NCBI RefSeq assembly: GCF_025151385.1
Contig: NZ_CP102287.1
Coordinates: forward strand, 930,001 to 994,000
DNA length: 64,000 nucleotides
Origin: Hoylesella buccalis ATCC 35310
GTDB lineage: Bacteria; Bacteroidota; Bacteroidia; Bacteroidales; Bacteroidaceae
Reading direction: 5' to 3'
The stretch's first letter is position 1. The number at the start of each line of letters is the position of its first letter. The notes under the pieces are model-generated. The model was not told the origin of the DNA and searched no databases. It saw nothing but the letters and a program-made list of their open reading frames with translations. The translations under genes and the position numbers were made by a program. Of the stretch, positions 15,801 through 24,325 are shown piece by piece.

Positions 15801-17492
15801 ATGATACATCCAATACAATCAAGAACAATTCTAACCCTCACCACCCTCATTGCCTTGCTGCTAGGGGGACATTCCCAGGTTTACGCACAGTCTGCAAATG
15901 TAAAAAAGGCAGCAAAATCTGTTTTCTCATTAACTACGTTCAAGGCCGATGGAACCTTGCTTAGTTCAACACGTGGTGTATTTGTTGGAGAAAATGGAGA
16001 GGCAATCAGCACATGGAAACCTTTTGTGGGAGCCGACAGTGCTGTAGTGATTGATGCTCAAGGCAAGGCCATGACAGTTGACGTTATGATTGGAGCGAAC
16101 GAACTATATGACGTATGCAAGTTTAAAGTAGTAGGAAACACCACTCCTGCAAAAATTGCTTCGTCTACCTCGAAGGTGAATGAGAAAGTTTCTATCGTAG
16201 GCTATTCCATCAAATCACTTGATATCAAGCAAGTGCCAATCCAAAAGGTGGAAACCTTTATGGATAAGTACGCCTATTATATCTTCTCTTCCGAAGCACC
16301 GGCGAACAAGGAAGGCTGCCCATTCGTGAATGCCAAGGGTGAGGTCATTGGTATATTGCAACATGCCAACAGTGCCGAAGAGACGCATGCTGTGGATGCA
16401 AAGTTCATGAACGACATGAAAGTAAACACCGGACTGAGCATTGCAGACCCCGTTTTGCGACAAACTTCTATTCGCACACAAATGCCAAGCAAGGAGTCAG
16501 AGGCACTGGTCATGCTGATGATGTCAAGAGAACAGAATCATAAGAACTATCTCAAATATGTGCAAGACTTTAAACGTCTGTTCCCGCAATCTGTTGATGG
16601 ATATGTAGCGCAAGCAAACATTTTTGCAAGCAAAGGACAGCTTTCACAGGCTGCCGACGAGATGGAAACGGCAATTAAGCATGCTAAAAACAAGGATGTT
16701 GCCCACTCCGAGTATGCCAAACTCATCTATCAGCAGCAACTTTATCAGCCCGACTCCACCTTTACGCAATGGTCATTAGATAAAGCACTTGATGAAGCCA
16801 CACAAGCAAATAACATCAATCCACTTCCTGTATATCAACATCAGCAAGCACAGATTATTTTTACCAAAGGAGAATATCAAAAGGCCTATGACATGTTCAT
16901 GGCGCTAACGAAAACATCCTTACGCTCTGGTGAACTATTTTACGAAGCCGCACAGGCAAAGACTCAACTCAAAGCTGATGAGAAAGAGATTCTAACCTTA
17001 CTGGATAGTGCCGTCGCAGCCTGTCCACAGCCTTTGACACCAGTGGCTGCTCCCTATGTGTTGGCACGCGGTGTAGCTTACGACCAGATTGGCGAATACA
17101 AAAAAGCATTGGCGGATTATAATCAATATGACACGTTGATGCTGGGCAGAGCCAGTCATGAATTTTATTACACGCGCTATAAGTGCAATTCACAGTTGCG
17201 GAGATATCAACAAGCCTTGAACGACATTGCTCATGCAGCCGTTTTGAATCGGCAAGAACCTACTTACTTAGCAGAGATGGCTTCGCTACAATTGAAAGTG
17301 AATTTATACGAAGATGCCATCAAAACGGCCGGTCTGTGCATCTCCCTCGCACCAAGTTATGCCGATGCCTATCTCATTAAAGGATTAGCCCAAGTACAAA
17401 ACAAGCAAAAGAAAGAAGGACTGGAAACCTTGAATAAAGCGAAAGAGTTAGGTGATACCAGAGCTAAAGACTTTATCGACAAATACAAATAA
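15801..17492 (+). CDS. Secreted degenerate trypsin-like domain plus TPR protein
   Basis: 563 residues, 8 bases after recN. It has an N-terminal signal peptide (cleavage near VYAQSAN). Residues 35-210 look like a trypsin-fold domain (SVFSLTTFKADGTLLSSTRG, FVGENGEAIS). However, the usual catalytic His position reads STWKPFVGAD and the serine motif reads EGCPFVNAKGEVIG, so the triad seems lost. From about 260 to the end are TPR-like helical repeats (VLARGVAYDQIGEYKKALAD, ADAYLIKGLAQVQNKQKK). It is likely a periplasmic binding or scaffold protein rather than a protease. Confidence 0.78.
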   Translation: MIHPIQSRTILTLTTLIALLLGGHSQVYAQSANVKKAAKSVFSLTTFKADGTLLSSTRGVFVGENGEAISTWKPFVGADSAVVIDAQGKAMTVDVMIGANELYDVCKFKVVGNTTPAKIASSTSKVNEKVSIVGYSIKSLDIKQVPIQKVETFMDKYAYYIFSSEAPANKEGCPFVNAKGEVIGILQHANSAEETHAVDAKFMNDMKVNTGLSIADPVLRQTSIRTQMPSKESEALVMLMMSREQNHKNYLKYVQDFKRLFPQSVDGYVAQANIFASKGQLSQAADEMETAIKHAKNKDVAHSEYAKLIYQQQLYQPDSTFTQWSLDKALDEATQANNINPLPVYQHQQAQIIFTKGEYQKAYDMFMALTKTSLRSGELFYEAAQAKTQLKADEKEILTLLDSAVAACPQPLTPVAAPYVLARGVAYDQIGEYKKALADYNQYDTLMLGRASHEFYYTRYKCNSQLRRYQQALNDIAHAAVLNRQEPTYLAEMASLQLKVNLYEDAIKTAGLCISLAPSYADAYLIKGLAQVQNKQKKEGLETLNKAKELGDTRAKDFIDKYK

Positions 17493-17663
17493 AGCCACTT
17501 CGCTCACTTCACCTGAAGTCGTCAGCAAACACATACGACTTTTTCATGAAACAATGATGTTCGATGTAAAAACAAACATGCCCTTTTGTATGAACACGAA
17601 TGGAACTGTTATTTACGAAACGATGTGAAAATAAGGCTGGTTGGCAATCAACTCCGTCCGAAT

Positions 17664-17935
17664 CTGTTAACGAAACTTTCATTTGTTAACTCGATTCGTT
17701 TTCTTTGACAAAACAAAATTGAATAATAGAAAAAATTTGGAGATTTTTTAGGTGCTCGAAGCCTTCAATCCATCATCTTGTAACTTATTCAGATGGAATA
17801 AAGCAGCTATTAGCATGCTTTTACCGTTTAATTTGCATGCTTTTACCGTTTAATTTGCATGCTTTAGCCGCCCAATCTACATCATATAAAAGGTCTTTTT
17901 TGCACAAAAAAAGGAGTTTTTGCCCCAAAACACTT
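17664..17935 (+). repeat. Intergenic repeat element with 22-bp tandem GCATGCTTTTACC units
   Basis: This fills much of the 687-base gap 17493-18179. It has two TTGTTAAC-type motifs near 17666-17690, GATTCGTT and TTTGACAAA, then CAGCTATTAGCATGCTTTTA. Three tandem 22-bp units (starting 17813, 17835 and 17857; the third diverges) and T/A-rich blocks follow. The same order of blocks occurs in inverted orientation at 52640-52908, so this is a dispersed element, not random AT sequence. No coding potential is seen. Confidence 0.6.
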
Positions 17936-18039
17936 TGCTTTTTGATTTCGTTTTGGACTTAAAAATCACATAAGACACTAACATTCAAGCAGATAACAAA
18001 ACATTCCCATTGTTAGCATATTTTCAACACACGAATAAG

Positions 18040-18175
18040 TTAGCTGAAAATTCGTCCAGCATTTGTGTTAAAAAGACGTTCCTCATAAAGTGAGATAGCA
18101 TTTTTGAGAAAGGCAGGTGTCATTGACTCCCATAGTCAGCCTTCCAACCAGGTGTCCGTGATACAACACTTTCAA
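18040..18175 (-). pseudogene. Stump of a hipA-like toxin kinase gene
   Basis: Directly after the regulator stop (4 bases), a TTG at 18175 opens a frame reading KVLYHGHLVGRLTM, like HipA N-termini. A frameshift within the next codons gives PAFLKNAISLYEERLF, fitting the next HipA block. Then a stop ends it; no kinase domain remains. The assignment rests on a short match plus the neighbouring HipB-like gene, so it is tentative. Confidence 0.45.
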
Positions 18176-18179
18176 GGAT

Positions 18180-18494
18180 TCAAACGCTCTCATCTGTTCC
18201 TCGCTTTCTGTTTTTGTTCTTGTTAATCTTAATCATTTCGTCAAGGCTTGAATACTTGGGCTTGCCTATCAACTCCATCATATCGTCCGCATAACCCAGT
18301 ACACGAACAATCTTCACAAAGCTGGTAAGGGAAATTGCCCCGGTATGCTCAAACCGCTGTATCGTGGACAGTGGTACGTCACTTGTCTCTGCCAGTGTTT
18401 TCTGAGAGATGTTCTTTTCCAGCCGACGTAATCGGCAGTTGCTTGACAGGCGTTTGAGGATGTCTTCCGTTGATATAGGCTCAAAAATATACAT
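18180..18494 (-). CDS. XRE-family helix-turn-helix regulator, HipB-like
   Basis: 104 residues. A HTH domain at about 20-75 (NCRLRRLEKNISQKTLAE, then VPLSTIQRFEHTGAISLTSF, then VKIVRVLGYADDMMELIG) is followed by a basic tail. This layout, with the sequence VLGYADDMMELI, is that of HipB-type antitoxin/repressors that precede hipA in Bacteroidota. Only a hipA stump follows, so it is an orphan antitoxin or autoregulator. An inverted repeat in its leader is a likely own-operator. Confidence 0.8.
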   Translation of the reverse strand: MYIFEPISTEDILKRLSSNCRLRRLEKNISQKTLAETSDVPLSTIQRFEHTGAISLTSFVKIVRVLGYADDMMELIGKPKYSSLDEMIKINKNKNRKRGTDESV

Positions 18495-18511
18495 TATAGT
18501 AACCTCTATAT

Positions 18512-18546
18512 TAGTTGTTATATTAAATATTACTATTTAACAACTA
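18512..18546 (-). promoter_or_regulatory. Inverted-repeat operator in the leader of the HipB-like gene
   Basis: Perfect 9-bp arms TAGTTGTTA (18512-18520) and TAACAACTA (18538-18546), 17 bases apart, lie between the -7 box and the ATG at 18494. Partial GTAAC outer repeats flank it. Autorepression is inferred. Confidence 0.5.
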
Positions 18547-18561
18547 TTGTATTAGTTACTG

Positions 18562-18569
18562 CAAATATA
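18562..18569 (-). promoter_or_regulatory. -7 box of the HipB-like gene
   Basis: TATATTTG on the minus strand matches TAnnTTTG, 67 bases before the ATG. The rest of the gap up to 18759 shows nothing else I recognise. Confidence 0.5.
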
Positions 18570-18759
18570 ATGATTTGATTTCGTTTCTGCAAGAAGACAT
18601 GAATTATTTTGGGTCTTCCGAAATTTGGAGTGATGGTCCATAAGTTCTTATATTCATATAGTTACACAGTAATAGCCTAAACTAAAAGCCTATACATGCC
18701 GAACAAATATTGGAGTACATCAATAAATAATGTGCTCGTATAATAAGATTTAAACTTTC

Positions 18760-18800
18760 ACAATAATCACCATTAATATGACGCTAATGGTGATTATTGT
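18760..18800 (-). terminator. Terminator of the interrupted acyltransferase gene
   Basis: Perfect 16-bp arms (18760-18775 and 18785-18800) with a 9-base loop. It lies 9 bases beyond the acyltransferase stop and is followed by GAAAGTTTAAATC on the minus strand. Confidence 0.8.
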
Positions 18801-19616
18801 TTTAAGATATTATTTGCGTAGCATCATTTTTGTAAAACATCGATTAAGCACCCATGCAGCAAGGATAGATGCACACAGGGCAACACCGAAGAACATATAA
18901 TCAGAAAATATCGACACGCCTGTTTTCATTGTATGTTTCAATAATCTCATAACGAGCGAGTGAACCATAAAGAATTCAAAACTCATGTTCCCAAGCCACA
19001 CCATCAAGCGTGATGATAATAGGCGCGATAAAAAATCTTCTGTGCCATCGATAGTAGCTAAACAAATAATAAAAACAGGCATAACAGGCCAAAATAAAGC
19101 CACACTACGCACACCATTACCATCAAGCATTTGATAAACAACATATAACGTCATTCCAACACCTATGCTAATGACCAGCATACCAATATTGTGAGTACAA
19201 TTCTTTATATAGCTAATATCCGCAGTTTTATAATATCTATATGCAACAATACCAAGAGTAAAATCAAAAGCTCTCAACAAAGGATTTGCATATAGCGTAC
19301 AATTTATCATATTGTTTGGCACGTGCCAAGCAGCTATTAAGTATACTACTACAAATCCCGTTATCAGCTTTATCAGCTTGCTCCAACTCATTTTTATTAT
19401 AAACGAATATAAGTATTTGAAAATAAGATAGAAGAATAACGTATCGCACAGAAACCACGAAACAGGATTAATGTTATAAAGAGTATGATTGCTCGGAATC
19501 CACGATTGCACCAATAGCAATGTAGTTAATATCTGCGACCAATCATAATGATTTCCTATACGCCAATCTAGTACCAACATTATCGCAAAGAGTAACAAAT
19601 GAAGCGGATAAAGTTT

Positions 19617-20930
19617 GGTTCATCCGACTTTTCGAGTGACAATTTAACAATAAGATAAAAGAAAACCGCTGAACTTGAGTATATTTGAATAACCACAAAC
19701 AGATATACAATCATGAACAGCAGTTTTCTATATCACGCATGGGGACTATATAGTCTCGAATGTACAAGGGAGGAATACAAAGGTAATACAATTATTCTTC
19801 ACGTACAAAACAAGAAACGTTTAAGCGTCTGCCCAAAATGTGGCAAACTTCATTTGGTGAAAAATGGCTACCGCATAAGAGACTTTCTCGGTCTTCCGAT
19901 CGGTGGCAAGAAAATAGTTATCCGCATGAAAGTCCAACGCTACAAATGCAACGACTGTGATTACGACCAACAGGAAAAGATACGATTTGCAACGGGCAGC
20001 AGTTCCTACACTCACCGCTTTGCAAAATATGTCGTAGACTTGTTGCGTTCCATGACCCTAAAAGATGTGGCGGCACGGCTTGAGGTAAGTTGGGATACAG
20101 TAAAGGAGATACATTCCCATTATCTTGAAAGCCATTATTCCCCTCCGTCGCTTGATGGTGTTAAGTGTATAGGTATAGATGAGTTTGCCGTCAAGAAAGG
20201 ACACATATACAAAACAATCGTTGTAGACCTTATTAGCGGGCGCATACTCTATGTCGGTGAGGGTAAGGGAATAGAAGCTTTGGCTGACTTTTGGAAGAAG
20301 GTGAGGCGCAAGAATGTATCTATCAAATATGTTGCCACGGATTTGTCAGCGGCTTTTATTGGCTCCGTACTTGAAAATTGTCCAGATGCGATACACGTTT
20401 TTGACCATTTTCATGTCGTAAAGCTGATGAATGACAAACTTGATGATATACGGCGAATACAATATAACATGGAGAAGGATATTAACAAACGTAAGGTACT
20501 CAAGGGAACCAGATATCTGTTGCTTTGTAATGGAGCAGATATCTATGATGCGAAATATAAGACGAGATTGGAAAATGCCTTGGCAATGAATGAGCCTCTA
20601 TCAAAGGCGTATTATCTGAAAGAACAGTTGAGGGAGATATGGTTGCAAGTGCGTAAAGAGGAGGCTGAAAAAGTTTTAACGGAGTGGGTGGAGCAAGCAA
20701 AAGAGAGTCATATTCCACAACTGCAAAAGATGGCAATGACTATACTGGCTTACAAAAGAGGTATACTTGCATGGTATGACTGCCATATCTCAACAGGTAA
20801 AGTGGAGGGTATTAACAATAAGATAAAAGTGATGAAACGCAATGCATACGGATTTAGGGATGAACGATATTTTAAACTAAGGCTATATGCACTACATGAC
20901 TGTCGTATCACTCGAAAAGTCGGATGAACC
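19617..20930 (+). mobile_element. ISL3-family insertion sequence, copy 1
   Basis: 1314 bp with 22-bp perfect terminal inverted repeats (GGTTCATCCGACTTTTCGAG... at 19617-19638, complement at 20909-20930). It is flanked by the 8-bp duplication TAAAGTTT (19609-19616 and 20931-20938). Eight-base duplications are the rule for ISL3. It is intact and recent, inserted in the acyltransferase gene. Confidence 0.95.
19713..20927 (+). CDS. ISL3-family transposase
   Basis: 404 residues. The N-terminal zinc ribbon has CPKCGKLHLVKNGYRIRDFL and a second CNDCDYDQQ pair. A HTH region (LKDVAARLEVSWDTVKEIH) follows, then the DDE domain with CIGIDEFAVKKGHIYKTIV, VATDLSAAF, DHFHVVKLMND and STGKVEGINNKIK. The frame ends inside the right inverted repeat. 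It differs from the copy at 55.9 kb by only a few residues near the C-terminus and one Tyr/His change. Confidence 0.95.
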   Translation: MNSSFLYHAWGLYSLECTREEYKGNTIILHVQNKKRLSVCPKCGKLHLVKNGYRIRDFLGLPIGGKKIVIRMKVQRYKCNDCDYDQQEKIRFATGSSSYTHRFAKYVVDLLRSMTLKDVAARLEVSWDTVKEIHSHYLESHYSPPSLDGVKCIGIDEFAVKKGHIYKTIVVDLISGRILYVGEGKGIEALADFWKKVRRKNVSIKYVATDLSAAFIGSVLENCPDAIHVFDHFHVVKLMNDKLDDIRRIQYNMEKDINKRKVLKGTRYLLLCNGADIYDAKYKTRLENALAMNEPLSKAYYLKEQLREIWLQVRKEEAEKVLTEWVEQAKESHIPQLQKMAMTILAYKRGILAWYDCHISTGKVEGINNKIKVMKRNAYGFRDERYFKLRLYALHDCRITRKVG

Positions 20931-21198
20931 TAAAGTTTCATAAAATGTCGCCAAAAGAATTGCCTTGTTCTAAATTCTCCACGGCTTACTCGTGGACCAT
21001 ACCCCAAAGACAACACAAAACCGCTCAGAATAAAGAAGAACGAAACACCACATTCTCCACCAAAATCGAATGGTGATGTAATGTATGGCGAAGAGCAATG
21101 ACTTAAGAATATTAATAATACAAACAGAAAGCGTGCTCCCTGTAGAGTACTTTTCTTCCCTATATTATCTTGTGCAAATATATTGATATTCATTTAAT

Positions 21199-21644
21199 TA
21201 GGGTCTGCTAATTTATTTCTTTCATACAACCTTGCGGTATGGGTAATGCAGCCTTCATGCTGTCAAAAATGCTCATAACTCTCTTTTGGAAGGTCCTCAA
21301 GCCCGATTTTTCGAAAATGAGACAAAGAAGTCCCCTTAGGAACTTCATGATGTTCTTAGCGAAGAAGCAAGCTTCTATCCAAGTGTCAGACGTTTGTTGT
21401 ATTCTTTCTCTATCCTGCCCCAGGGAAGGTGGTCGGCCAGCTTGACCCAACGGTTGGATTTGCTCAATCCAGAAAGTGACTCCTGAAGTTCAAACAGGTC
21501 GTGACTGCGATATTGTGAGTAGTATTTCATCTCGATTCTTGAATGTTTTAACATCCAAAGGTAATCATTTTGGGCGAATTGACCAAATTTTATACAACAT
21601 AAATAGTTAATTGTCAGATAGTTAAAGTTAATTAGCAGACCCTA
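21199..21644 (-). mobile_element. Internally deleted IS5/IS1182-like element (MITE-like)
   Basis: 446 bp bounded by 15-bp inverted repeats TAGGGTCTGCTAATT (21199-21213) and AATTAGCAGACCCTA (21630-21644), flanked by TTTAAT on both sides (21193-21198 and 21645-21650). On the minus strand it encodes a transposase N-terminus (IEMKYYSQYRSHDLFELQES, then SKSNRWVKLADHLPWGRIEK). This is joined out of frame to a C-terminus (NIMKFLRGLLCLIFEKSGL, then MKEIN and stop). The catalytic middle is missing. It can move only with help from a full-length relative. Confidence 0.8.
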
Positions 21645-21664
21645 TTTAATACGCTAATAGTGGG

Positions 21665-22426
21665 TTACCAAAATTTTCTTCTGTGTGAAAAATCACGAAA
21701 ACGGAATAATGAGTTGAAAGATGTGGTATAAGTGGACTGTGGCGTTTTGCGACCATAATATGCAGCAGAATTGATTTGTGAAGAAACAATCATCGAATCA
21801 TTTCCGTTTTGTACTCCTTTGGTGAATAAGTTCATAATCTCGTACTTATTCCCGAAATTGGCGTTGGGCTGCATCATAATATCCGATACGACCTGTCGGA
21901 TAGAGCGAGGATATACTATAAAGGTGTTTTCTGCATTACAAGTAATATCCTTAAACTCGCTGATTCCGAAGAATACGATAACGGAATAAATCGGTATGCC
22001 CGGATTTTGCGGCAAACATTGTCTGATAGCTTGAATGTGTCCGGCATTTTGCATTACGGGGTTGTAAAAGCGGTGCTTTTCTTTGCCGTATGCCAGTAAT
22101 TGCGTCCAATACTTTTGGTGTTCGTTGCCGAAAATCCAACCGCTGTAATCCTTTACCTCAAAAACGATTAAGCCTACCTTGGTTGCAACGGTTACATCGA
22201 CTTGTGTATAAGTGCCGTTCGGCTTCTGAATGTATAAGTCGTGAAATATGGCTTTGGGGTTGATACCCGCTTTCAGAAGTTTCAATATTACTCTGCGCTC
22301 CGACCATTCGCCACGAGTAATGGGCGTAACCTGCTCAATGAATTCACGCTCTTTCCGCTTGACATAGATAAGGTAAGCAATACCTGCCACCAAGCAAATA
22401 AGAAATATGAATGGTGCGAATGGCAT
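21665..22426 (-). CDS. NERD-domain membrane-anchored protein
   Basis: 253 residues from the ATG at 22426. The upstream extension to a TTG at 22492 lies in a hairpin and is unlikely. One N-terminal membrane segment (APFIFLICLVAGIAYLIYV) is followed by a NERD (nuclease-related) domain at about 35-150. Visible elements are GEWSERRVILKLLKAG, then TQVDVTVATKVGLIVFEVKD, which carries the D...ExK pattern of PD-(D/E)XK folds. It may process DNA or RNA at the membrane; the role of NERD proteins is poorly defined. It sits alone between two transposon remnants. Confidence 0.85.
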   Translation of the reverse strand: MPFAPFIFLICLVAGIAYLIYVKRKEREFIEQVTPITRGEWSERRVILKLLKAGINPKAIFHDLYIQKPNGTYTQVDVTVATKVGLIVFEVKDYSGWIFGNEHQKYWTQLLAYGKEKHRFYNPVMQNAGHIQAIRQCLPQNPGIPIYSVIVFFGISEFKDITCNAENTFIVYPRSIRQVVSDIMMQPNANFGNKYEIMNLFTKGVQNGNDSMIVSSQINSAAYYGRKTPQSTYTTSFNSLFRFRDFSHRRKFW

Positions 22427-22483
22427 AGAACAGTTATTCCTTAATTCCGCAACACTATTATAAATTAAACTTTTTAAGTACTT

Positions 22484-22502
22484 GAGCAACAAAATGTTGC
22501 TC
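22484..22502. repeat. Short perfect hairpin upstream of the NERD gene
   Basis: GAGCAAC / GTTGCTC arms with a 5-base loop, 58 bases before the NERD start codon. It may form in the leader. Confidence 0.3.
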
Positions 22503-22714
22503 AGGATTTTGCCATGTCAGAATTTTCACTTATCTTAGTGTTGCAAAAAAACAAGAGAATCCGACGATAGATATGGCGAAGATACAAATTAAATCTGAGA
22601 GGCTCACTCCTTTTGGAGGATTATTTTCGGGTCATGGAGCAATTTGACTCCACATTATTATCTGTAATCGACTCAACCCTCGGTCTAAGGTGTAGATCAT
22701 TCCATTTCATGGCA

Positions 22715-22964
22715 CGTTTTCTCGCCATGGCAGAGCTTAAGTAAACTTAGCTCTGCTCATCTGGCTTAACGAAAACCTTCGGTTCCATCAGAAGGACACG
22801 CTGAAGAGGTTCTTTGAGAGATTTGAACAGAATGGGCTCACTATCAATCGCTTCAGAGCTGATTGTGGATCATGTTCCGAGGAAATCGTGGAGGAAAGGA
22901 ACGTTTTCGTTAAGCCAAATGAGCAGAACCGAGCATGCTCGAGTTATGCCATGGCGAGAAAACG
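22715..22964. repeat. Inverted pair of 62-bp palindromic repeats
   Basis: Arms at 22715-22776 and 22903-22964, in opposite orientation. Each begins CGTTTTCTCGCCATGGCA and ends GCTTAACGAAAAC, with a variable internal palindrome (AGCTTAAGTAAACTTAGCT in one, CTCGAGCATGCTCG in the other). They flank the surviving middle piece of the IS1380 transposase. Equal length with conserved ends and a variable centre suggests a REP-like or small mobile unit. Confidence 0.7.
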
Positions 22965-22967
22965 AAG

Positions 22968-24325
22968 CACTACTGTCCACGAAAACCCTTTAACATTTCA
23001 AAAAGTAACAAATTGATAGTTACCCATCAAAATTGAGGCAGAGCTGCAGGTTTTTTCCTTCAGTAAATTCTTCCTCTTTCTGTTCAATGAGCAAGTCACA
23101 CAATGGCATTTTTGTCAACAATGCCGTGCTTAAAATTCTTAGAACATCATAGGTTTGAAGCTTTAGCCCCATACATTCTTGTACGATAACGACAAGACAA
23201 TATGCAATGATAGCTGCATAGATTTGTATTTTTACAGCATTCTCCGAGGTTCCATAAAACTCTTTGATGCGCAGATGTTGCTTCAGCCATTTGAAGAACA
23301 GTTCTACTCTCCATCTGTATTTGTAAAGCATAGCAACCTGTTCCGCTGTAATTTCAAAATTGTTCGTGTAAAATACAAATGTCCTATTACCATCATAGTC
23401 ATAGAATACCACTCGTCGAAGTTTATTTGGATATTGCTTCTTAGTCTTGTATCCCTTGAAACGTATAATTTGGTCAGCCATAATTCCAGATGAAGGGTTG
23501 TTGTATTCTTTATCCTCTATGACCTCAAACGGCATTTTATGCTTCTCTCTCACGACAAAGTAAGCTTCTGCTCCTTCTATTATATAAAGTTTCCTAGTTG
23601 CCATATACGCTCTGTCAAATATATAGAAACTCTCTTTCTCATAGGGAATTAGCTCCATCACTTGAGAATCGTGAACTGAAGCGTCTGTAATGACAGAAAA
23701 TGTCGGAATGTCTGTCTTCACGTCATACAGTTCATGCAATTTCACTCCTCCTTTCCCATGATGCAGTTTAGTCCACCAGTATACAGAAAGGCACAATGAT
23801 ATTGTTGAGGAGTCAAACGCATAGACATTGTTCGATATGAAGAAGTCCTTGACGACTCCTCGTTTCTCTCTTGCTATGGAAACCATCTTGTCTGCAAACT
23901 CTTGGAATATCTTGACTTCGCGTATTTCATTGGCCTTGCTCAAATTGCTTCTACTGACATTCTTTCCAAAACCAAGATGGTGGAACGCTGACTTGAACGG
24001 AGTGATGGTTACAATAAGGTCTCGTAATCCCTCACGATTAGACAACTGACCAAATAGAAGAACCATCAGATGATTCCAACAAGTGAAACTCTTCACATAT
24101 TTATTACCTTCATACTTTTTTATCAACCATTTGAAATGGTCTGTCGGCAGAAAGTCGCACAGCTGTGAAAATACGTATCGACCTTTGTTCATAAGTATCT
24201 GCTTTCAAATTGTAATTTGTGGCAAAGATACTCTTTTCAAAAGTAGGGAGTCTATTTTATCTCCTACAAGCTTGTATTTATAGGCGTTTCAAGAGATTAT
24301 TAAAAGATTTTCGTGGACAGTAGTG
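22968..24325 (-). mobile_element. IS4-family insertion sequence, copy 1
   Basis: 1358 bp with 18-bp perfect inverted repeats (CACTACTGTCCACGAAAA at 22968-22985, complement at 24308-24325). It is flanked by the 9-bp duplication AAAACGAAG (22959-22967 and 24326-24334). It inserted into the right-hand palindromic repeat, so it came after it. Confidence 0.95.
23020..24192 (-). CDS. IS4-family transposase
   Basis: 390 residues. An N-terminal helical region (NKGRYVFSQLCDFLPTDHFK) precedes the DDE domain: first Asp in VYAFDSSTISLCL, second in YIFDRAYMATRK. The third acidic residue sits in a Y-(2)-R-(3)-E-(6)-K signature, YRWRVELFFKWLKQHLR, diagnostic of IS4. The reading frame is intact, and identical sequence starts again at 63.4 kb. 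Confidence 0.95.
   Translation of the reverse strand: MNKGRYVFSQLCDFLPTDHFKWLIKKYEGNKYVKSFTCWNHLMVLLFGQLSNREGLRDLIVTITPFKSAFHHLGFGKNVSRSNLSKANEIREVKIFQEFADKMVSIAREKRGVVKDFFISNNVYAFDSSTISLCLSVYWWTKLHHGKGGVKLHELYDVKTDIPTFSVITDASVHDSQVMELIPYEKESFYIFDRAYMATRKLYIIEGAEAYFVVREKHKMPFEVIEDKEYNNPSSGIMADQIIRFKGYKTKKQYPNKLRRVVFYDYDGNRTFVFYTNNFEITAEQVAMLYKYRWRVELFFKWLKQHLRIKEFYGTSENAVKIQIYAAIIAYCLVVIVQECMGLKLQTYDVLRILSTALLTKMPLCDLLIEQKEEEFTEGKNLQLCLNFDG

Larger units (their letters stand above)
18810..21193 (-). pseudogene. Membrane acyltransferase (acyltransferase-3/OafA type), split by an ISL3 element
   Basis: The N-terminal part is at 20939-21193 (start MNINIFAQDNIGKKSTLQGA, then FFFILSGFVLSLGYG, a family hallmark). 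The C-terminal part is at 18810-19616. Removing the IS and one 8-bp duplication rejoins the frame exactly as ...WRHFMKL-YPLHLLLFAIM..., giving 353 residues with about ten membrane segments. Such proteins O-acetylate surface polysaccharides. The family's catalytic His is probably in LIFLSHCSS. A MITE-like insertion also sits immediately upstream of the start codon, so the gene is doubly hit. Confidence 0.9.

Noticed and set aside
17813..17870. 22-bp direct repeats that could be a CRISPR start
   Set aside because: The copies abut each other with no spacers, there are only about 2.5 units, and no cas gene is near.
22427..22492. 22-codon N-terminal extension of the NERD protein
   Set aside because: It needs a TTG inside a perfect hairpin and places charged residues before the membrane segment; the ATG at 22426 is better.
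22715..22964. 62-bp palindromic repeats as integron attC sites
   Set aside because: GTTAAGC resembles the GTTRRRY core, but the opposite end lacks the matching RYYYAAC, no integron integrase is seen, and the units interrupt a transposase rather than cassettes.
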